Source of the DNA: Ancylostoma caninum
Taxonomy: Eukaryota; Nematoda; Chromadorea; Rhabditida; Ancylostomatidae
Length of the DNA: 64,000 nucleotides
Assembly (NCBI GenBank): GCA_037903475.1
Contig: JBAJFG010000384.1
Coordinates: 1,185,001 to 1,249,000 of the forward strand
Reading direction: 5' to 3'
Shown here: piece after piece, positions 23,174-36,281 of the stretch
How the letters are laid out: each line of letters starts with the position of its first letter
Position numbering within the stretch: position 1 is the first letter of the stretch
Made by a program: the position numbers and the translations under genes
Notes under the pieces: model-generated
What the model was told of the DNA's origin: nothing
What the model saw: only the letters and a program-made list of their open reading frames with translations
The model's database searches: none

Positions 23174-24429
23174 CTGACATCCACTTCATGTTACGCTGTA
23201 GTGGCTTGTGCCATTTTTAGCGTCATGAAATTAATGAGTTGAACAAACGCTGGTATCTTTACGAGCTTCAATGTATCTTCTGTTCACAGTCGGTTATTTG
23301 TTTATTTATCTGTACGTAGCAATACCACGCGATTGACAAATCATAGCAACAACGCAAAAAAAAAAAACTTGAAATCCGCGATAAACAAGTTGTGTAGGGA
23401 AAAAACCTCGATAGCGATAAAGAAGTTGTGGAAGTCATTTTTGAACAGCCATATGAGTAATACTTACGTGTAAAAAATATATAGTACATGCGGGTTGCCC
23501 CAAAACAACGGCTAAAATGCTAGCTTGCTGAGCTGTACCAAACGGAGAAAGACTGGGAATTTCCTTCATTCCTATGGGCGAGAGCTAAAACATTAGTGAG
23601 TCATGTCACTGACAACAAACCAAGCTGGGTACAACAACACAGAAAATAAATCAACAAGTATCGCATTTTTGTAGCAGTTCTGTGGAATAGGTCTGCGAGA
23701 GGATTTGTGGTATCATTCCACCTTTGGAGGAACATGTGAAAGATACCACACCTTGTTGTGACGAAGGGTCTTCCATGCTGTTCCTCAGCTTTTCCTTGAC
23801 TTAGCTGATGAATGTCATTTCATATCACGAGATGTATTGGTATCAATCACTATAATCTCGTACATCTTTTGCTCTAAGATATACCAATTTAGAAGGAATC
23901 GTGCTTTATGCTTCAAGTACCCACATTGTTATGGTTCAAATACTGCAAACTTCATTTTAGGTACAGTCTGCACTTCAAGAATAGTGTGTTTTTTCTCACG
24001 CATGCCGTAGAAAAATTCCTCTGTGCTGAGAAAAAGTGAACATAGGTCAGATAATCGCTTCGTTTTGACCTTTTGCATCTTGTCATTGGTGTCGCGAGTT
24101 CTTGTCATTCCTTTCTCTCTTGAACCGCTAGAGTTCAGAGCAAACATGGGGTGAATTCATGAGATGACAGTCTAAAGGAACGTGTTTTCATGTCATAGAC
24201 CGAGAGCGAACTTTTCTTGAGAAGCCGCAGATCCATGGCTTTTATCATTTATAGCTGCTGAACTACTGTAGCTTTTCTGTCACTTTCGTACTCCTTGCTT
24301 GTGTGTTCTCCACTTCGAAGCATCAATCTTTGTCGTCGTGACATAGGGTTCTTGCATCCAGATGTGACCAATGTTTGATTCTCAGAGAGGCGCGGATCGG
24401 TTGGCGGCGCCATCGGCCGCGAACTCGCC

Positions 24430-27400
24430 ATGGCTCTCTCCACTCACTACCATGAGCACAAACCGAATGTGCCGATCATCATGGAGGACGTGTTCGGTTG
24501 GGTTCGGGAGGGGAACGCCTTCCAGGTCCGAGTCTGGCTCGACGACCACGAGCACGACCTCAACGTCGGGTGCGTTTCGCCTCCGCCCGCTCCTCACAGC
24601 TTCGTGTTCATCCACTGAATCCTCTTCGTTGCAGCGATGATCACGCGTTCTCGCTACTCCACTGGGCTGCCAAGGAGGGTCACGTTTCAATTGCCGAGAT
24701 GTTGCTGTCCAGAGGAGCCCGAGTGAACGCTACCAACATGGGCGACGACACGAGCCTCCACCTGGCTGCAGCTCACGGTCATAGACCGATCGTTGTCGTG
24801 AGTTTTCTTCGTTCTTAAAATATGCCGTTGTTTGTATACTCCGTTTTTTACATTGAAAATCCTCCTGCTATGATTTCACATCTCTCTGAGCTGCTATCAC
24901 ATTCTCCTTTTGTTTTTATTATACTACCTCTTGCGACAAGATTACTCCAAATGATTCTGATTTCTTACATTTATAATGTGAATCCAGCTGGTTTGAAACA
25001 TATGTATAACTTCTCGCTCTTCCTCTATTACATCCACGGGAAGAACGGCCGAGTTTCATTGCATCTCCTGCACTCATTTTTCTAAGAACGAACAGCACAT
25101 GTTCTCATGAGAGCAACGAACACCCTATAGTTATTGCTACCATTACTAATACAATACTCAGTTCGGCACGAACCTGCTTCTACAGTACTGCTTCTAATCT
25201 TTGCGAAAAAGATGCGCATGACGCGTTAAATCTTCGCAAAGCGTCGCTCGACAATAACATTCTTGACAAGTTCGCGACAATGTGCACAACCTGTTGATAC
25301 GCATGGTGCGGCGCTTGGGACTGCGTGCACAACCGGTCGAGCACAAACGCGGGTTTAAGGGACAGCCCGTGTCCCACGTGGCACACCATGCCACAAGCGT
25401 AAATTCGCTGATGTGTTAAAAAGGAACCAATTCCAATTTTTTCTTGAACAGCAAAGTTTTGCGTTTCATGACGAATCTGAAAGTTCACAATATTTTCAAC
25501 ATCGAACTTTCTACACAGCAGAAAATCCCATTAAAGTGTTTTGATCATTCTATATTGAGGCGATTAGATACAAGGAGATCTGCTCAAATTTGCAATAATA
25601 TTTTTGACCGGACTGGAGAACAATATTGAAAAATTCATGAACCAATCGATTCGCTGTAATACAGAGAATCCATTTAATCAGGAAGATTTGAGTATTCTTA
25701 TTCTTTAGAAAATTGCGAAAAGGAGGTGCTTTGTGACGGATTAATGCCTCGCCTTTTCGCAAAGATTAGGAGTATTGTGAGGATAAAAATTGTGGGATCT
25801 ATTAGATTCTGCAAGATTCTGAGCTTAGTTCTTGTAATTCTTACCCGTCGCATTGGCAAACAAACGTCACTGTTCTATTGAAGGAGTTCTTCTATTCTGA
25901 AATGACAGTAATATCGTGGGAAATTTTGGATAGCACATCGGAGTAGACGCAGTATTATATCACTAGCAGTGGCACACGCAGGTGATGGAGGTGGGGGAGG
26001 GGGGGGGGGATTCCGATAATGAATCGGCAAATTCTTCCGAAATGTCTGTCTGCTTCCATCGAATAGCTGTGAACGTATGATCAGTGACTCCGAGTTTTTG
26101 AGCTTTTCGGAATTTGAACGAACGCCCCGATAATTCCACCATGGTTTCACTGCTGAGTGTGTCGGTTCGGTGTTTCCAAAATGCATGAGGGTGCACAGGT
26201 TCTACCATTGTATCCCTTTCAAGAGGTGTAGCATAAAACGATCGACTGTTTCGGTTTTGTTCGCCAGCACTCTCCTTCTCTAGGATAAACCTTGCTTTCC
26301 GTACTTATTTCTACCCTGCTACGTATACCACACCTGCTCAACCCGGTCATTGTTTTGTTGACGGCAGAATTTTCTGCTTTTATGACTGAAATGATATACT
26401 TCACTGTATTCGCTTGCTCCAACACCTGTTCTCCCACGTAAAGAATACGAAGGGGTCCTCCCTCTCCCTCCCCCTCCTCCCCCCCCCCCTTCCCCCAACG
26501 ATGTGTTTTTCCTGGCGTTTCTTGAAACACATTGTCATCAGCTCTCCAACATGTATTGAATTTCCCGGGAACAGTTGTTTTCACCAACAGAGAGGGGCAA
26601 CTCAGTTCGCTTCAAAGGGAAGTTGTACTCTTTTGATTGATTGATTGATTGATTGATTGCGTCTTATTTACAATACTATGGACGCATAGTTCAGCTAAAA
26701 TACAATCTCTGGTTGAGCAGTTATCACTGAGATGAAAAAAAGTATAGTTATCATATTCATCTATGCTGCACATATCTTGGATTTAACGGCTCGTTTGAAC
26801 GAACCACTGGATCAGTTGGTGGGGAATCTTCTGCTTATTTTGATGAATGCATTTCCTGCTCTTTTGATGTTAAGGGGACTGTTACATTATCTCATTCTGA
26901 AAAAAAAAAGAGTTGAAAAACTCCCTTCCCCATCACCCAAAACTAGGCATGCTGGCATTGAAAAATTGCAGCAATATGTTATCAGTCATCGAATCGGTTT
27001 ACATGGAAATGGAATCAAAGGTATGCTAAGCGAGTACCCTAGAAATCTGAAAGCAGTAAACAAATACGAAGATGACAATACATAATTCAAAAATATGTGT
27101 GAATCCTTTGGGAATTCTTCAAAATGGAAATACGGTACCAAATACTATAGGCACGTCTGTAAACCTTAGTATGTTCGAAAAATGGCGGTATGTTTTACGT
27201 AAGAACCTGAAATAGCGGCGACCGTAATGTTCCAAGAGGTGTCTGCTGTTTTTTCCTGTTAGGTTTCCCTCAGAAGAGTTATCATTCTGCCCTGAATCGC
27301 TACCTTGGCGAAGGCTGTGGTGGGCTAGCGATCCCTTCGATTTGCGATGGCTGGAAAATTACATAAGAACGAGAAGAACTTCTAGTCAGGTCTTTGCCCG

Positions 27401-30400
27401 TACTGATTTCATCTTGTTGTTCACTCGAAAACACTTTGTAGGTCAGGTAAAATATTCTACAGTACATCTGTATGATTATGACTAAAGTTCAGCATTTGCG
27501 ACACGTTCGCCATTGCTTCAGGAAGCACGCCTTAAGAGCCTAAATATCAGATTCTGTGTATATAACATCAGGACGCTCCTCGAGCCATGTTTTCTCACTC
27601 TCTCCCAGCATTTGTTTCCATTACCTGCGTTATAAGTTGTGCGAATTCGTTCTTCGAACTTCTGTTTTCGTCCTTTTTCTGGTGTTTCGCTCTAGTTTTT
27701 CTTTTGCTAATTACATTTGTGATTTACTGCTTTTCTTAGCACATTTTGGATATTCCGTATCTGCGCTGCTTCCTATAAATGACAGTGAGCGGGTCTCTTG
27801 CCCGGTGCTTTCATGGGTTTATGAACTTTTGAAGGTGGTGTTCGCTCATTCCGTTTGAGCAAGATGTGAACCGACGAGTCAGATACACTGAACTACTATG
27901 TACAGTGCGTATCATAAATATACGGGCACCCCAAAAATTGCGCTATCTGTTCTCCCACACATTCCTGAGAGAAGCCACTGCTACCAGAGAGTTCGTCGTG
28001 CCCGAAAACCCTATGCTACTCCATTTCGCTTTGAAAAATGGAAAAATCAAATATAGCCGCTAAATTGTTTGGTCCATCTCCCAGTGTGTCATAATTATAC
28101 GAACGCCCTCAGTAAAAAATGAATAAAAACATTCACTCATGCGGGAAGTCCTGTCCTCAATTTAAAACAAGTAGTGGCAAGTGTTCTCCAATTAGTCTTG
28201 CAATCCCACCAGGATCGGATCGTTCTAAGGCCTCCCTGACGCTGTTCTTGCAGTGACAGCTTCCTCGACCTGCCAGGTCTCTTGTTCTGACCGTAAAAGT
28301 CAGAATCTTGCATGGAGGTGCCAGCGGTGCTCGAATCCCTGTGAAGCTGTACGGCGATCCTGCGGTTGTGGAGGCCCTTATGGTGAATTGTGCTTACCTG
28401 CTCCTGTTCCGCTTCAGAACGATCCGATCCTGTTGGGATTGTAAGTCCAACTGAAGAACGCTTGCCACTTCTTATTACAAATTTGAGACAGGACTTCTCG
28501 CATGAGTGAATGTTTTTATTCATTTTTCAATGAGGGTGCCCGTTTGATTATGATACACTGAGAGATGGGACCAAACAATTAATTTATACGGCTACACTTG
28601 ATTTCTCCATTTTTCAAAGCGAAATGAAGTGGCATGGGGTTTTCGGGCACGCGGAATTCACTTAGCAGTGGCTTTTCTCAGGAATGTGTGGAGAGCAGAC
28701 ACCGTCTTTTTTAGGGTGCCCGTATATTTATGATACGCACTGTATAGCTGAGTGTAGTTAGTTTCTATAGGACACTAGGCGTGGTCAGTGCCAGAGAAAT
28801 TTCGCAGATGATTGAGATTTCTATAGTGGAGAGGAGCCTTCTCGTGGGTATCATAGCTCATCAAACCTTCATCTTGAATTTTTTGATAGCCATAAACATC
28901 TTCATGTGGATTGTTTCCAGAAGCTGCTCGCTCGCAAAGCCGACGTCCATGCGACGAACGAGCACGGAATGACTCCGCTGCACTACGCGTGTTACTGGGG
29001 ATACGAGCAGATCGCTGAGGTTATTTCCAAATTTAAGAAAACTGTTATAAATTCGTCTGCTGCTCAAGTAAAAAATTCGTTTTCAAGGATCTGATCGTTT
29101 CCGGAGCACAGATAGGGGCGTGCAACAAACGGGGTCAAACCCCCATGGATGTATGCCAAGGCCCGTGCCGACAAGCTATCGCCGGTCGGTTCCTCCTTGC
29201 TTGAAGCACGGCACCTTCCATTCAAATGCTGTTTTCTTTTAGAAATTGCCATAGAAAACGGACAGAATCCAAACGAACGGATACCTTTCAAAGATCAGAC
29301 CTGGAAGGGCACCAAGTCCCGTACTCGGGATGCAACGCTGTCCAGATACACTGGCGTTGACGTTTCTTCGCTCAACCTTATCACTAAGGTGAGTATGTTC
29401 GCTCCTCAGAGCTTCTCTTCATATAGGCTAACATTCTCACCACCTCTTTATTCTTCGAGTCCTGGAGGCAGTATCCACAAAAATGTTGATTTCCAAGCAG
29501 AGGGTGCTAGGTAAGAAAGCCTTCTAGATGCTCACTATTCTGGGACTATTAGAACGAATAGTCGCAGCATGCGAGGATATTGCGATCGATGGCTCAGACA
29601 ACCCCATCCAACTTGATTCCTTGATCCAGCGACCCGAGGCTTGCCTCACCTGAAAAAATTTGCTCCAAGGGCGAAAATTATTGGCTTGATGTTCTTTGTT
29701 TCAGCAACAAAGTCAAAAATTGAAACCACCAACACACTGTCTATGATCCGACGATTGCATTAGATATAGGTGTGCATTCGTGCGCCATTGACATCGTACA
29801 TGTTGATGGAGGTAACATGCAGTTCCGAATAAGCATCCTTCTCAGGCAACGATGACGAGGCATTGTTTCGGAAAAGTCGCACAATAGCAGCTATTTCCGC
29901 GTAGTCAGATGCAAAAATTTCCGTGCTTTTGCTACCCTTTACCATTCTGGATATATTTGCTCAGTTTCCTCACGAGCCCGTAACAATCCACTCCTACCCC
30001 TCCCATCTCCAACCTTGTAATGTCACGGAATTCATGAACGTTAACGGGAAAGTTATTATCTACCCGAAATTCGGAAGCGGACGGGTTCTTTAGGAAAAAT
30101 GTGTACATTTTTTCAAGCGACTTGTCTCAGTCAGTGAAGATAGCAAGCCATCCATGTCACATATCGCTTGAAAAACTCGCCCACTCAGGATGAGCGGGAA
30201 GTTCAGAACCGTTCCAGGAATGTTCATGGACATCACTACATGTTATTTGATCCTACAAATATTGCAGGCTTATCTTGAATAAATTACTGTCACAGATGGC
30301 ATTGAGCTTCAACCTCCCAGGTGTAAACCAATGAAGTCATAATGCTATAGCACTTTCATCGCGATAAGTGACAAATATAGAGAAATCTGCGTATAAAATC

Positions 30401-31941
30401 TACGGTAGATATGTATTTGGTTAGTCCGAAAGTCTTGCACCAACATTTGTCTTTCAGATGTAGAATTTCTCGGTTTGAAATTCTTTGGCAATATGATGTG
30501 GTGGAATGTTCTACTAGCTCTCAACTATAAAAATGGCAGACCAGGTTCCATCCATGAACAATAGTGTTATGATTGTTTGAAAAAGGTGTGGAGGGGAAGT
30601 CAATGGCGCTGGCCCATCCGCAGCGCGCGGCGCGGTCGCGCTGCGTCCTTCTCGAGGGCGCGGATGGGCCAACCCACTGACGTCCACTGTAAGATTTAAT
30701 GCAGGACATTCGGACCACCTAACAGTAAGACAGGAAGGAGAATCAACACGCCGGCTCTGAATCCACTTTTACTTATTGGTCTTATTGTGCCAGAAGTAAC
30801 TTTACTCAGCAAAAAAACATTCCAATGTTATTCGGCTCTCCTTTAGATCGCCGAGTCCCACACGGGCGAGCTGTGGCGCGGTAAATGGCAAGGCAACGAC
30901 ATTGTGGCCCGCATCCTGGCTGTGCAAGAAGTCACCCCGCGGATCTCTCGCGACTTCCAGACCGAGTTCCCAGCGCTGAGGTGAGTTGCCCACCTGCTGG
31001 CCCTGCGTGCTGCAGTCGGTGTCGTTTCCAGAATCTTCGCCCACACGAACATCTGCCCTGTGCTGGCCGCCGCGAATCAGCCTCCCAATCTGGTCGTCAT
31101 CAGCCAGTTCATGCCCTTCGGCAGCCTTTACAACGTGCTCCACGAACAAAGCTGTAAGCGGAGGTACTGGATGGCCTAGCTGAAAGAATGGGTTTTTGTT
31201 TAGCTGTTGTCATCGATCACAGCCAAGCCATCCGTTTCGCCGTGGACATAGCGCGAGGAATGTCGTACCTGCACAGCCTCGATCCTGCTATTCTCAGGTA
31301 CTGGCTGGATGGCCTATAAACGTTTTTGCGCTCTCTAAAGCATGTGAGCTGCAGTTTCGTGGGGGAAATAACATGTGCTTCGAGCGCTCGTTGTAAATGT
31401 GCCCGTAATGCACCCTCGCTCAGGTTCTACCTGTCGTCGAAGCACGTTGTTGTCGACGAGGAGCTGACCGCCAAGCTCTCAATGGCGGACACAAAGTTCT
31501 CATTCCAAGAAGTCGGCAGGTTGTACTCGCCTGCTTGGATGAGCCCGGAAGGTACAAGACTCATTGTTTGCACAAAAATGTCCTAGTCTAGATTCCGTTC
31601 CTCTTTTCAGCCCTCCAACGAGATCCTGAAGACCTGAACATCCGAGCGGCCGACATGTGGAGCTTCGGCATCATGCTATGGGAGCTGAACACGAGAGAGG
31701 TGCCGTTCTCGGATCTGCCGCCTATGGAATGTGGAATGAAGGTCTGGTGCCGTACATGTCCTCACGCCTTCCGTACTCATGCGGGCCTTTTCAGATAGCG
31801 CTCGAAGGCCTGCGGGTGCAGATCCCCCCTGGTATCGCCAGGAATATGAGCCGATTGATGAACATCTGTCTTAACGAAGACCCAGGCAGAAGACCAAACT
31901 TTGATCAAATAATACCTATTCTTGAGAAGATGTCACAATGA
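24430..31941 (+). CDS. pat-4: Integrin-linked kinase (PAT-4/ILK pseudokinase)
   Basis: Adaptor at integrin attachment sites that binds PINCH and parvin; essential for muscle dense bodies in C. elegans. Exons: 24,430-24,569; 24,635-24,797; 28,921-29,019; 29,088-29,184; 29,243-29,388; 30,847-30,980; 31,032-31,153; 31,204-31,297; 31,424-31,551; 31,611-31,741; 31,795-31,941. All junctions are GT-AG and in phase, giving 466 residues, matching the length I know for PAT-4. Ankyrin repeats lie at about 15-165 ([37 protein letters not shown]). The kinase-like domain (about 195-460) has [12 protein letters not shown] and Arg in VARILAV where active kinases have the beta-3 Lys. RFYLSSKHV stands at the catalytic loop without the HRD Asp, and ADTKFSF replaces DFG. 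This fits a pseudokinase. The start is the Met of [10 protein letters not shown]; a TTCTCAG acceptor-like site lies about 50 bases upstream. Intron 2 (4.1 kb) carries transposons. Confidence 0.95.
25195..25400. repeat. Dispersed repeat, copy 1 (in pat-4 intron 2)
   Basis: A GC-richer block containing TTCGCGACAATGTGCACAAC, GTGCACAACCGGTCGAGCAC and GTCCCACGTGGCACACC. The reverse complement of 45,365-45,545 matches it along its length with many substitutions. The two copies define an old dispersed family; terminal structure is unclear. Confidence 0.6.
25967..26012. mobile_element. Possible hAT-like element end
   Basis: CAGTGGCACACGCAGG followed by a G-rich run resembles the ends of the family seen at 62,714 and 17,458. 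The matching opposite end was not found. Confidence 0.3.
26633..26660. repeat. (GATT)n microsatellite
   Basis: About six consecutive GATT units within pat-4 intron 2. Confidence 0.9.
27903..28742. mobile_element. Tc1/mariner-type foldback element in pat-4 intron 2
   Basis: The ends CAGTGCGTATCATAAATATA and its reverse complement are flanked by TA on both sides (27,901-27,902 and 28,743-28,744), as in Tc1/mariner insertions. The inverted arms run for about 330 bp each (27,903-28,230 and 28,415-28,742), through CCATTTTTCAAAGCGAAATG-type and GATCGGATCGTTCT blocks, with scattered mismatches. The middle holds no transposase frame. It is a non-autonomous foldback element of 840 bp. Confidence 0.85.
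30598..30686. repeat. Short GC-rich hairpin repeat in pat-4 intron 5
   Basis: TGGCCCATCCGC is repeated inversely as GCGGATGGGCCA, with partly paired flanks GTCAATGGCGC and CCCACTGACGTC. The block is about 90 bp. The outer GTCAATGG / CCACTGACG pair resembles the ends of other MITE-like pieces near 32,950. Confidence 0.6.
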
Positions 31942-32216
31942 TATTTTGTATATATTTGGCTTCAACTAAAGACACTTATAATATTCTAAAGATATTCTAG
32001 AAGTGCCAAGCATAATTCCTATCGTTTTTTTTTTTCTCTGGTCAACAGTAGAATGTTAGGTTGATTGAAAACGTGTTTATAGATTGTTTGCATTGCCAAA
32101 TTCGGTGCTTTCCGTAAATATGCTTTTTCCTCCTCGATCGACGCATGCTGGGAGCCGACGTCTTGTGTGATTCTTGAGAAGATGGTTCTCAACTAACTGC
32201 CCAAAATGTTTGTTTA

Positions 32217-32222
32217 ATAAAT
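32217..32222 (+). terminator. Likely poly(A) signal of pat-4
   Basis: AATAAA lies 276 bases after the pat-4 stop codon, within GTTTAATAAATGTTAG. No closer canonical signal was seen. Confidence 0.5.
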
Positions 32223-32549
32223 GTTAGCTATCCGACTGCAACAATCCGTTCTAACGCTTTGGTCCTGTACATTGCATCCCTCGTCTTGAACACTAGCCAT
32301 TTATCTACTAAGTAAACCTGTGAGTATCAAGGCAGTAACGATCTGATGACGCACGCTCTCCGTCTGTGTGTTGAAGACGCCGAGCTAGGAGTAGAGCACA
32401 GTGCAGAGCTCGTGATAGAAACCTTGCCATTACGCAGTGTAGAACGATGCATCAGATGATGTCCGGGAGTCGACTCCCCCAAAATTACCATTAGCAGAAA
32501 GTAGTGCGCTAAATGTGAAAAAAAAAACACCAGAAATATGTACACTAAC

Positions 32550-33199
32550 GCTTTAGCCGTTCGGACAACAAAAAGTGTCCAACGACGTGTTCAGACATGT
32601 ATAATCACGGTAGAGCATGATTTTCCTGCAGTTTGAAAGCAACTTCCAACTTTTTCTTTTTCAATTTCCCGGGCTGCGTGACAAGAGGTACGCTGCTGAG
32701 CTGCGATTGGTTGATTCATGCACGCGTCGCGGCTGCAGCCATCGAAGGTTACAGCGGTTGTGCGGGGAAATGGACAAGTTTTCTAAGCTTGAAAAAGACA
32801 TATAAATGCTACCGCAGGAGGTGGTCACCGATGTCATTCAATGCGTCGAATTTGAAGGATCAGGCTGAACTTCAGACGCATACGCATGCGGAGCGGTCGC
32901 GTCGCAGCGTACGTCTTGACCGCCACCCAATTTCCCTAGTCCGCAGAAGACGTAGCACCATTGACGCCCACTGTGAATTTTTCTTCATTGCTGTACAGCA
33001 ATTACACCTACGTTGTATTATGAGAAAACCTTAGGGCTAGAATAGAAATATGAATAAGTTATGCATTGCTTGCAAACTATAGGTCATCAAGCCCTACCCC
33101 GGTTAACATGCCTAAATACGTCGTTGGCCACGATTACACACGCCTAAACACAACAAACAAGTACGTTTGGACACTTTTTGTTGTCCAAACGGCTAAAGC
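32550..33199. mobile_element. TIR element, 650 bp, non-coding
   Basis: GCTTTAGCCGTTCGGACAAC and on to AGTGTCCAA at the left is repeated inversely at 33,164-33,199 with one mismatch over about 33 bp. The interior has a GC-rich block (32,690-32,770) and no transposase. The target duplication is not clear; CTAAC occurs near both ends but not at the same distance. Confidence 0.8.
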
Positions 33200-33204
33200 C
33201 CGCT

Positions 33205-34750
33205 AACTCAACTGTGCAGCGGTACTGTCTATTCCAAACGCGACAGTAGTTGAGCAACCATGCGGGTAACATGCTTTTCTCTATATTTGCTGCACACTTT
33301 CTCGCGTTCTATCTCCCTATGCTGTCTTGCCAACTATCGTCCATGGTGACCACCACCGCAGTTCATCAATTTCATAGGCAAAGAATTTTATCGCACGGCC
33401 CACCCAAACCAACTGGACTATAAGTGATTCCGCGAATCCTGTTCGAAAATTGAGCGTACTGCTCTTGAGGAACGATGTTAATCGTTCTGATTTACCAACA
33501 TATCCTAGACCTTCTCATCATGTTGATCCCTGCATCAACAGGCACAGAAGCGACGAAATACGAACTGCGGAGGCGGATCGCTCCAAGCTGTGCTGGCTGC
33601 CTGCCACGGCTGCCGCGTCGGTCAACGCAACGCAGAAAAGTTGACGCGTAGATGCACAGATGCAGAATGGGGAGGACGAGAAAAGAATTCGTGGCAGCCA
33701 GAGAATGCACAATGCAGAATGGGGAGGAAGAAAAGAATTCGTGGCAGCCAGAGAATGTTAATGGTTTTGCCGCGCCGCGCGAACACACCACGTTACAATC
33801 TCCGCTGCTCCGAAATAGGGGCGCAGTTTTTCCGCGCGACTAGCATGAATAACGCATATGGCTTCTGGTGTATTACTGCTTCATCCTCGCAAACGGATGT
33901 CAATTTACTAACATCAAGGGAAAAAATCCAGATGAACTCATTCAACCAAGACTCAAAAGAGATCCCGCGTTTTTTTTTAACAATGCATCTGTAATCCTTC
34001 CATTTTAAGGCAATTAGCCAAGTGCTTTTAGTCGTTTGGAAGCATCAAGATTGATCGCTGACCGTCTTCTATCTTTCATCTTGTTGTTTTCTTTTTGTCG
34101 TAGTCGAAAGCGAGTGATATGGCTCAGAATGTTCGTATTGTACACAGAAAGTACTTTGTAACTACCATACCGCTCGAAGTTGATTCAGACTGTCCGCAGA
34201 CGACCTGGAAAAATAGCGGACAAAGCTTACCTATGGTGGACAACTTACCTCAGCTTCCATCAATGCCCATTATCCTTATTATTAATCACCGACACCTCCC
34301 ATCCCTACAAAAACTTTACAAAAACCACCATAACCCTACAAAAACGCAATTACGGCACAAAATGGATAAAATATTCGTGTTCAGCACCTCAAAAGACCTC
34401 CTATGCAAAAGTTGAGCAAAAAGAATTGTCTCAATTTTGGGACATACCCACCCGAATAGTGCCGAACTTCGAAATTTGAGAAAATGCGGTAATTTCTTTG
34501 CCAGCCTAATATTACAGTTCGCAGTAGTGTCCCAATCAGTGCGGCCTGTCTCTCGTATGCATTGTGCGCTGATCACGCTGCCTACAAACCGTTCCAATCA
34601 TTTATTGTATTCACTTAATTACGGTAATCCAAAGATATTTATGTACAAAACAGCTCTGCATTTGTTAGGCTTTCATTCAGGGTTATCATTCACAATGATA
34701 ACATTCTATTCAACATTGTAATTAGGAGACTAATAGCATGGAACTGTACA
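33205..34750. other. Intergenic between pat-4 and spt-4 (convergent genes); no gene seen
   Basis: Apart from the tandem duplication and the possible MITE end at about 33,780-33,852, this stretch has only short frames without domain patterns. Confidence 0.45.
33661..33757. repeat. Tandem duplication of about 46 bp
   Basis: TGCAGAATGGGGAGGA(C)GAG to CAGCCAGAGAATG at 33,661-33,707 recurs at 33,713-33,757 with a 3-base difference. It lies beside a GC-rich segment ending ACTAGCATGAATAAC (to about 33,852), which resembles one end of the MITE at 2098-2320. Confidence 0.75.
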
Positions 34751-34752
34751 GT

Positions 34753-35221
34753 TTATTTACTAGCGGTGTCCCGCATTCCAGGTTTATATCTAATTCCAAC
34801 CGTCTTCAACTCAGAGATCACCGCAGAAGGAAGAGACCCGGAAACTGATATGGCGTAGATTCCCTTGCACTTTCTATTGATCTTCTGAAAAAAAAGAGTG
34901 GTACAATCAATGATCGAACTACAACGAATCACTGTTAGGTACCTGCCACTTGCACACCCAGGAATCCTCGGGCATCATAGACGCGATCATCCCATCAAAG
35001 TTAGTGCTTAAATACATGGTAAGAACGACCACTGCAAACAGTAAGAGAAGCAAATCCTACCTAGTACATTCATATACTTTGTCGGTGTCCCCCTTCATAT
35101 GAAGAACGCGATCGCAGTTTTCACAGCCGTCCATTTCAAACTGTTCCAAAGATTTCACCAAGGAGCAAAGCAGGCAAGCACGAAGGTTACGCAGATCACG
35201 AGGCACAGTCTCCACGGACAT
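34753..35221 (-). CDS. spt-4: Transcription elongation factor SPT4
   Basis: Partner of SPT5 in the DSIF complex, which clamps onto RNA polymerase II and regulates promoter-proximal pausing and elongation. Exons are 35,221-35,061, 35,006-34,943 and 34,884-34,753, all GT-AG and in phase, giving 118 residues against 117 in human SPT4. The N-terminal half has the zinc-binding cysteines in [11 protein letters not shown] and [13 protein letters not shown]. The second exon has [20 protein letters not shown] and the third [20 protein letters not shown]. The start is the Met of [25 protein letters not shown] site 28 bases upstream on the gene strand could be a trans-splice acceptor. AATAAA overlaps the stop codon. 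Confidence 0.95.
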
Positions 35222-36281
35222 ACTGGGTGCTATAAGGGCGTTTTGTGCTGAAACAGCATCGGACTTTGAGAGCAATGCAGAGGTAAACGTTGACACGGAA
35301 ACCTTGCAACCATTTCGCTCCAAATTCAATGTAATGTAAAGCGTGAATCTTTATGGCAAACAAGATTACACATCGACAATCTGCAGATATTTACATTATT
35401 CCTATCTATTATAAACATAACAACTGAACAGAGATCAAGGCTAACTGGGAAAGCATCATGACGAAACTCGTGGCACTGAGTTCGATGTTGTTGATCGACG
35501 AGGTGTTTGACTCTGCAACAAATTGCTTAACTGAATCAATTCGAACGGTAGAAACTCGGAAACATCAACGTTTTGTTTCAAGATCAAGCTCGTTGATATT
35601 GCAGTGAACAATCTACTAATCTTCTGAATCAAAGGCTGCGTCCAGAGTACGCCAACGAAGTGAGGACAAAACTAGCGGCCGCTGCTCTGTGGGCTACACC
35701 GGCGGTAACGGCAGCGGCATTCTTACGCAGCTAGGTTTATTGGTGCTTCTAGAACAATGGTGTCGCGAAGAAAAAGGTAGGAATAACAGTTTAACTTGCT
35801 CGGAAAAGGATAAATTCTTCGTAAAGATTGTGATGAAAGGTATATGCATATTAAACATGTATACATACACTAACTCTGCAACGCTATTTGATCGTCAGTG
35901 CGGGAAGAATCACGATATGTTAACGAAAATTTCTCTATGAGTTCAAAAAGCACTCCCTGCTCGTTGTTCCATCGATCACTATCATTTCATCGAACGAACT
36001 GTTAGCATTGGAAGTGACCAGTTACTTCCTAAGTATTATACCATGTTGCAATTCTCCGCTGATGGACGTTATATTTGAACAATTACTTAGGAGTCTTTCT
36101 TAACCCTCGAGTAAAAACCATGGTCCTGGCATATTATCGTAATAATCACAGTTCCGACATGTTACCTAAATTATATGTTTGAGACTAATTTGAGACATTT
36201 CTGAATCTCTCCAGACCATTTTAATTCCTGCTACGCCTCGTTGGTTCCCTCAACATCAAGAAATCTAAGTGAATCAATCAT
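35222..36281. other. 5' flank of spt-4; no gene seen
   Basis: Only short frames without domain patterns. The stretch presumably includes the spt-4 promoter; no specific element can be named. Confidence 0.4.

Noticed and set aside
26732..27085. 117-codon frame with a hydrophobic start in pat-4 intron 2
   Set aside because: AT-rich composition, no domain, no paralogue in view, and its position between confirmed exons of another gene on the same strand.
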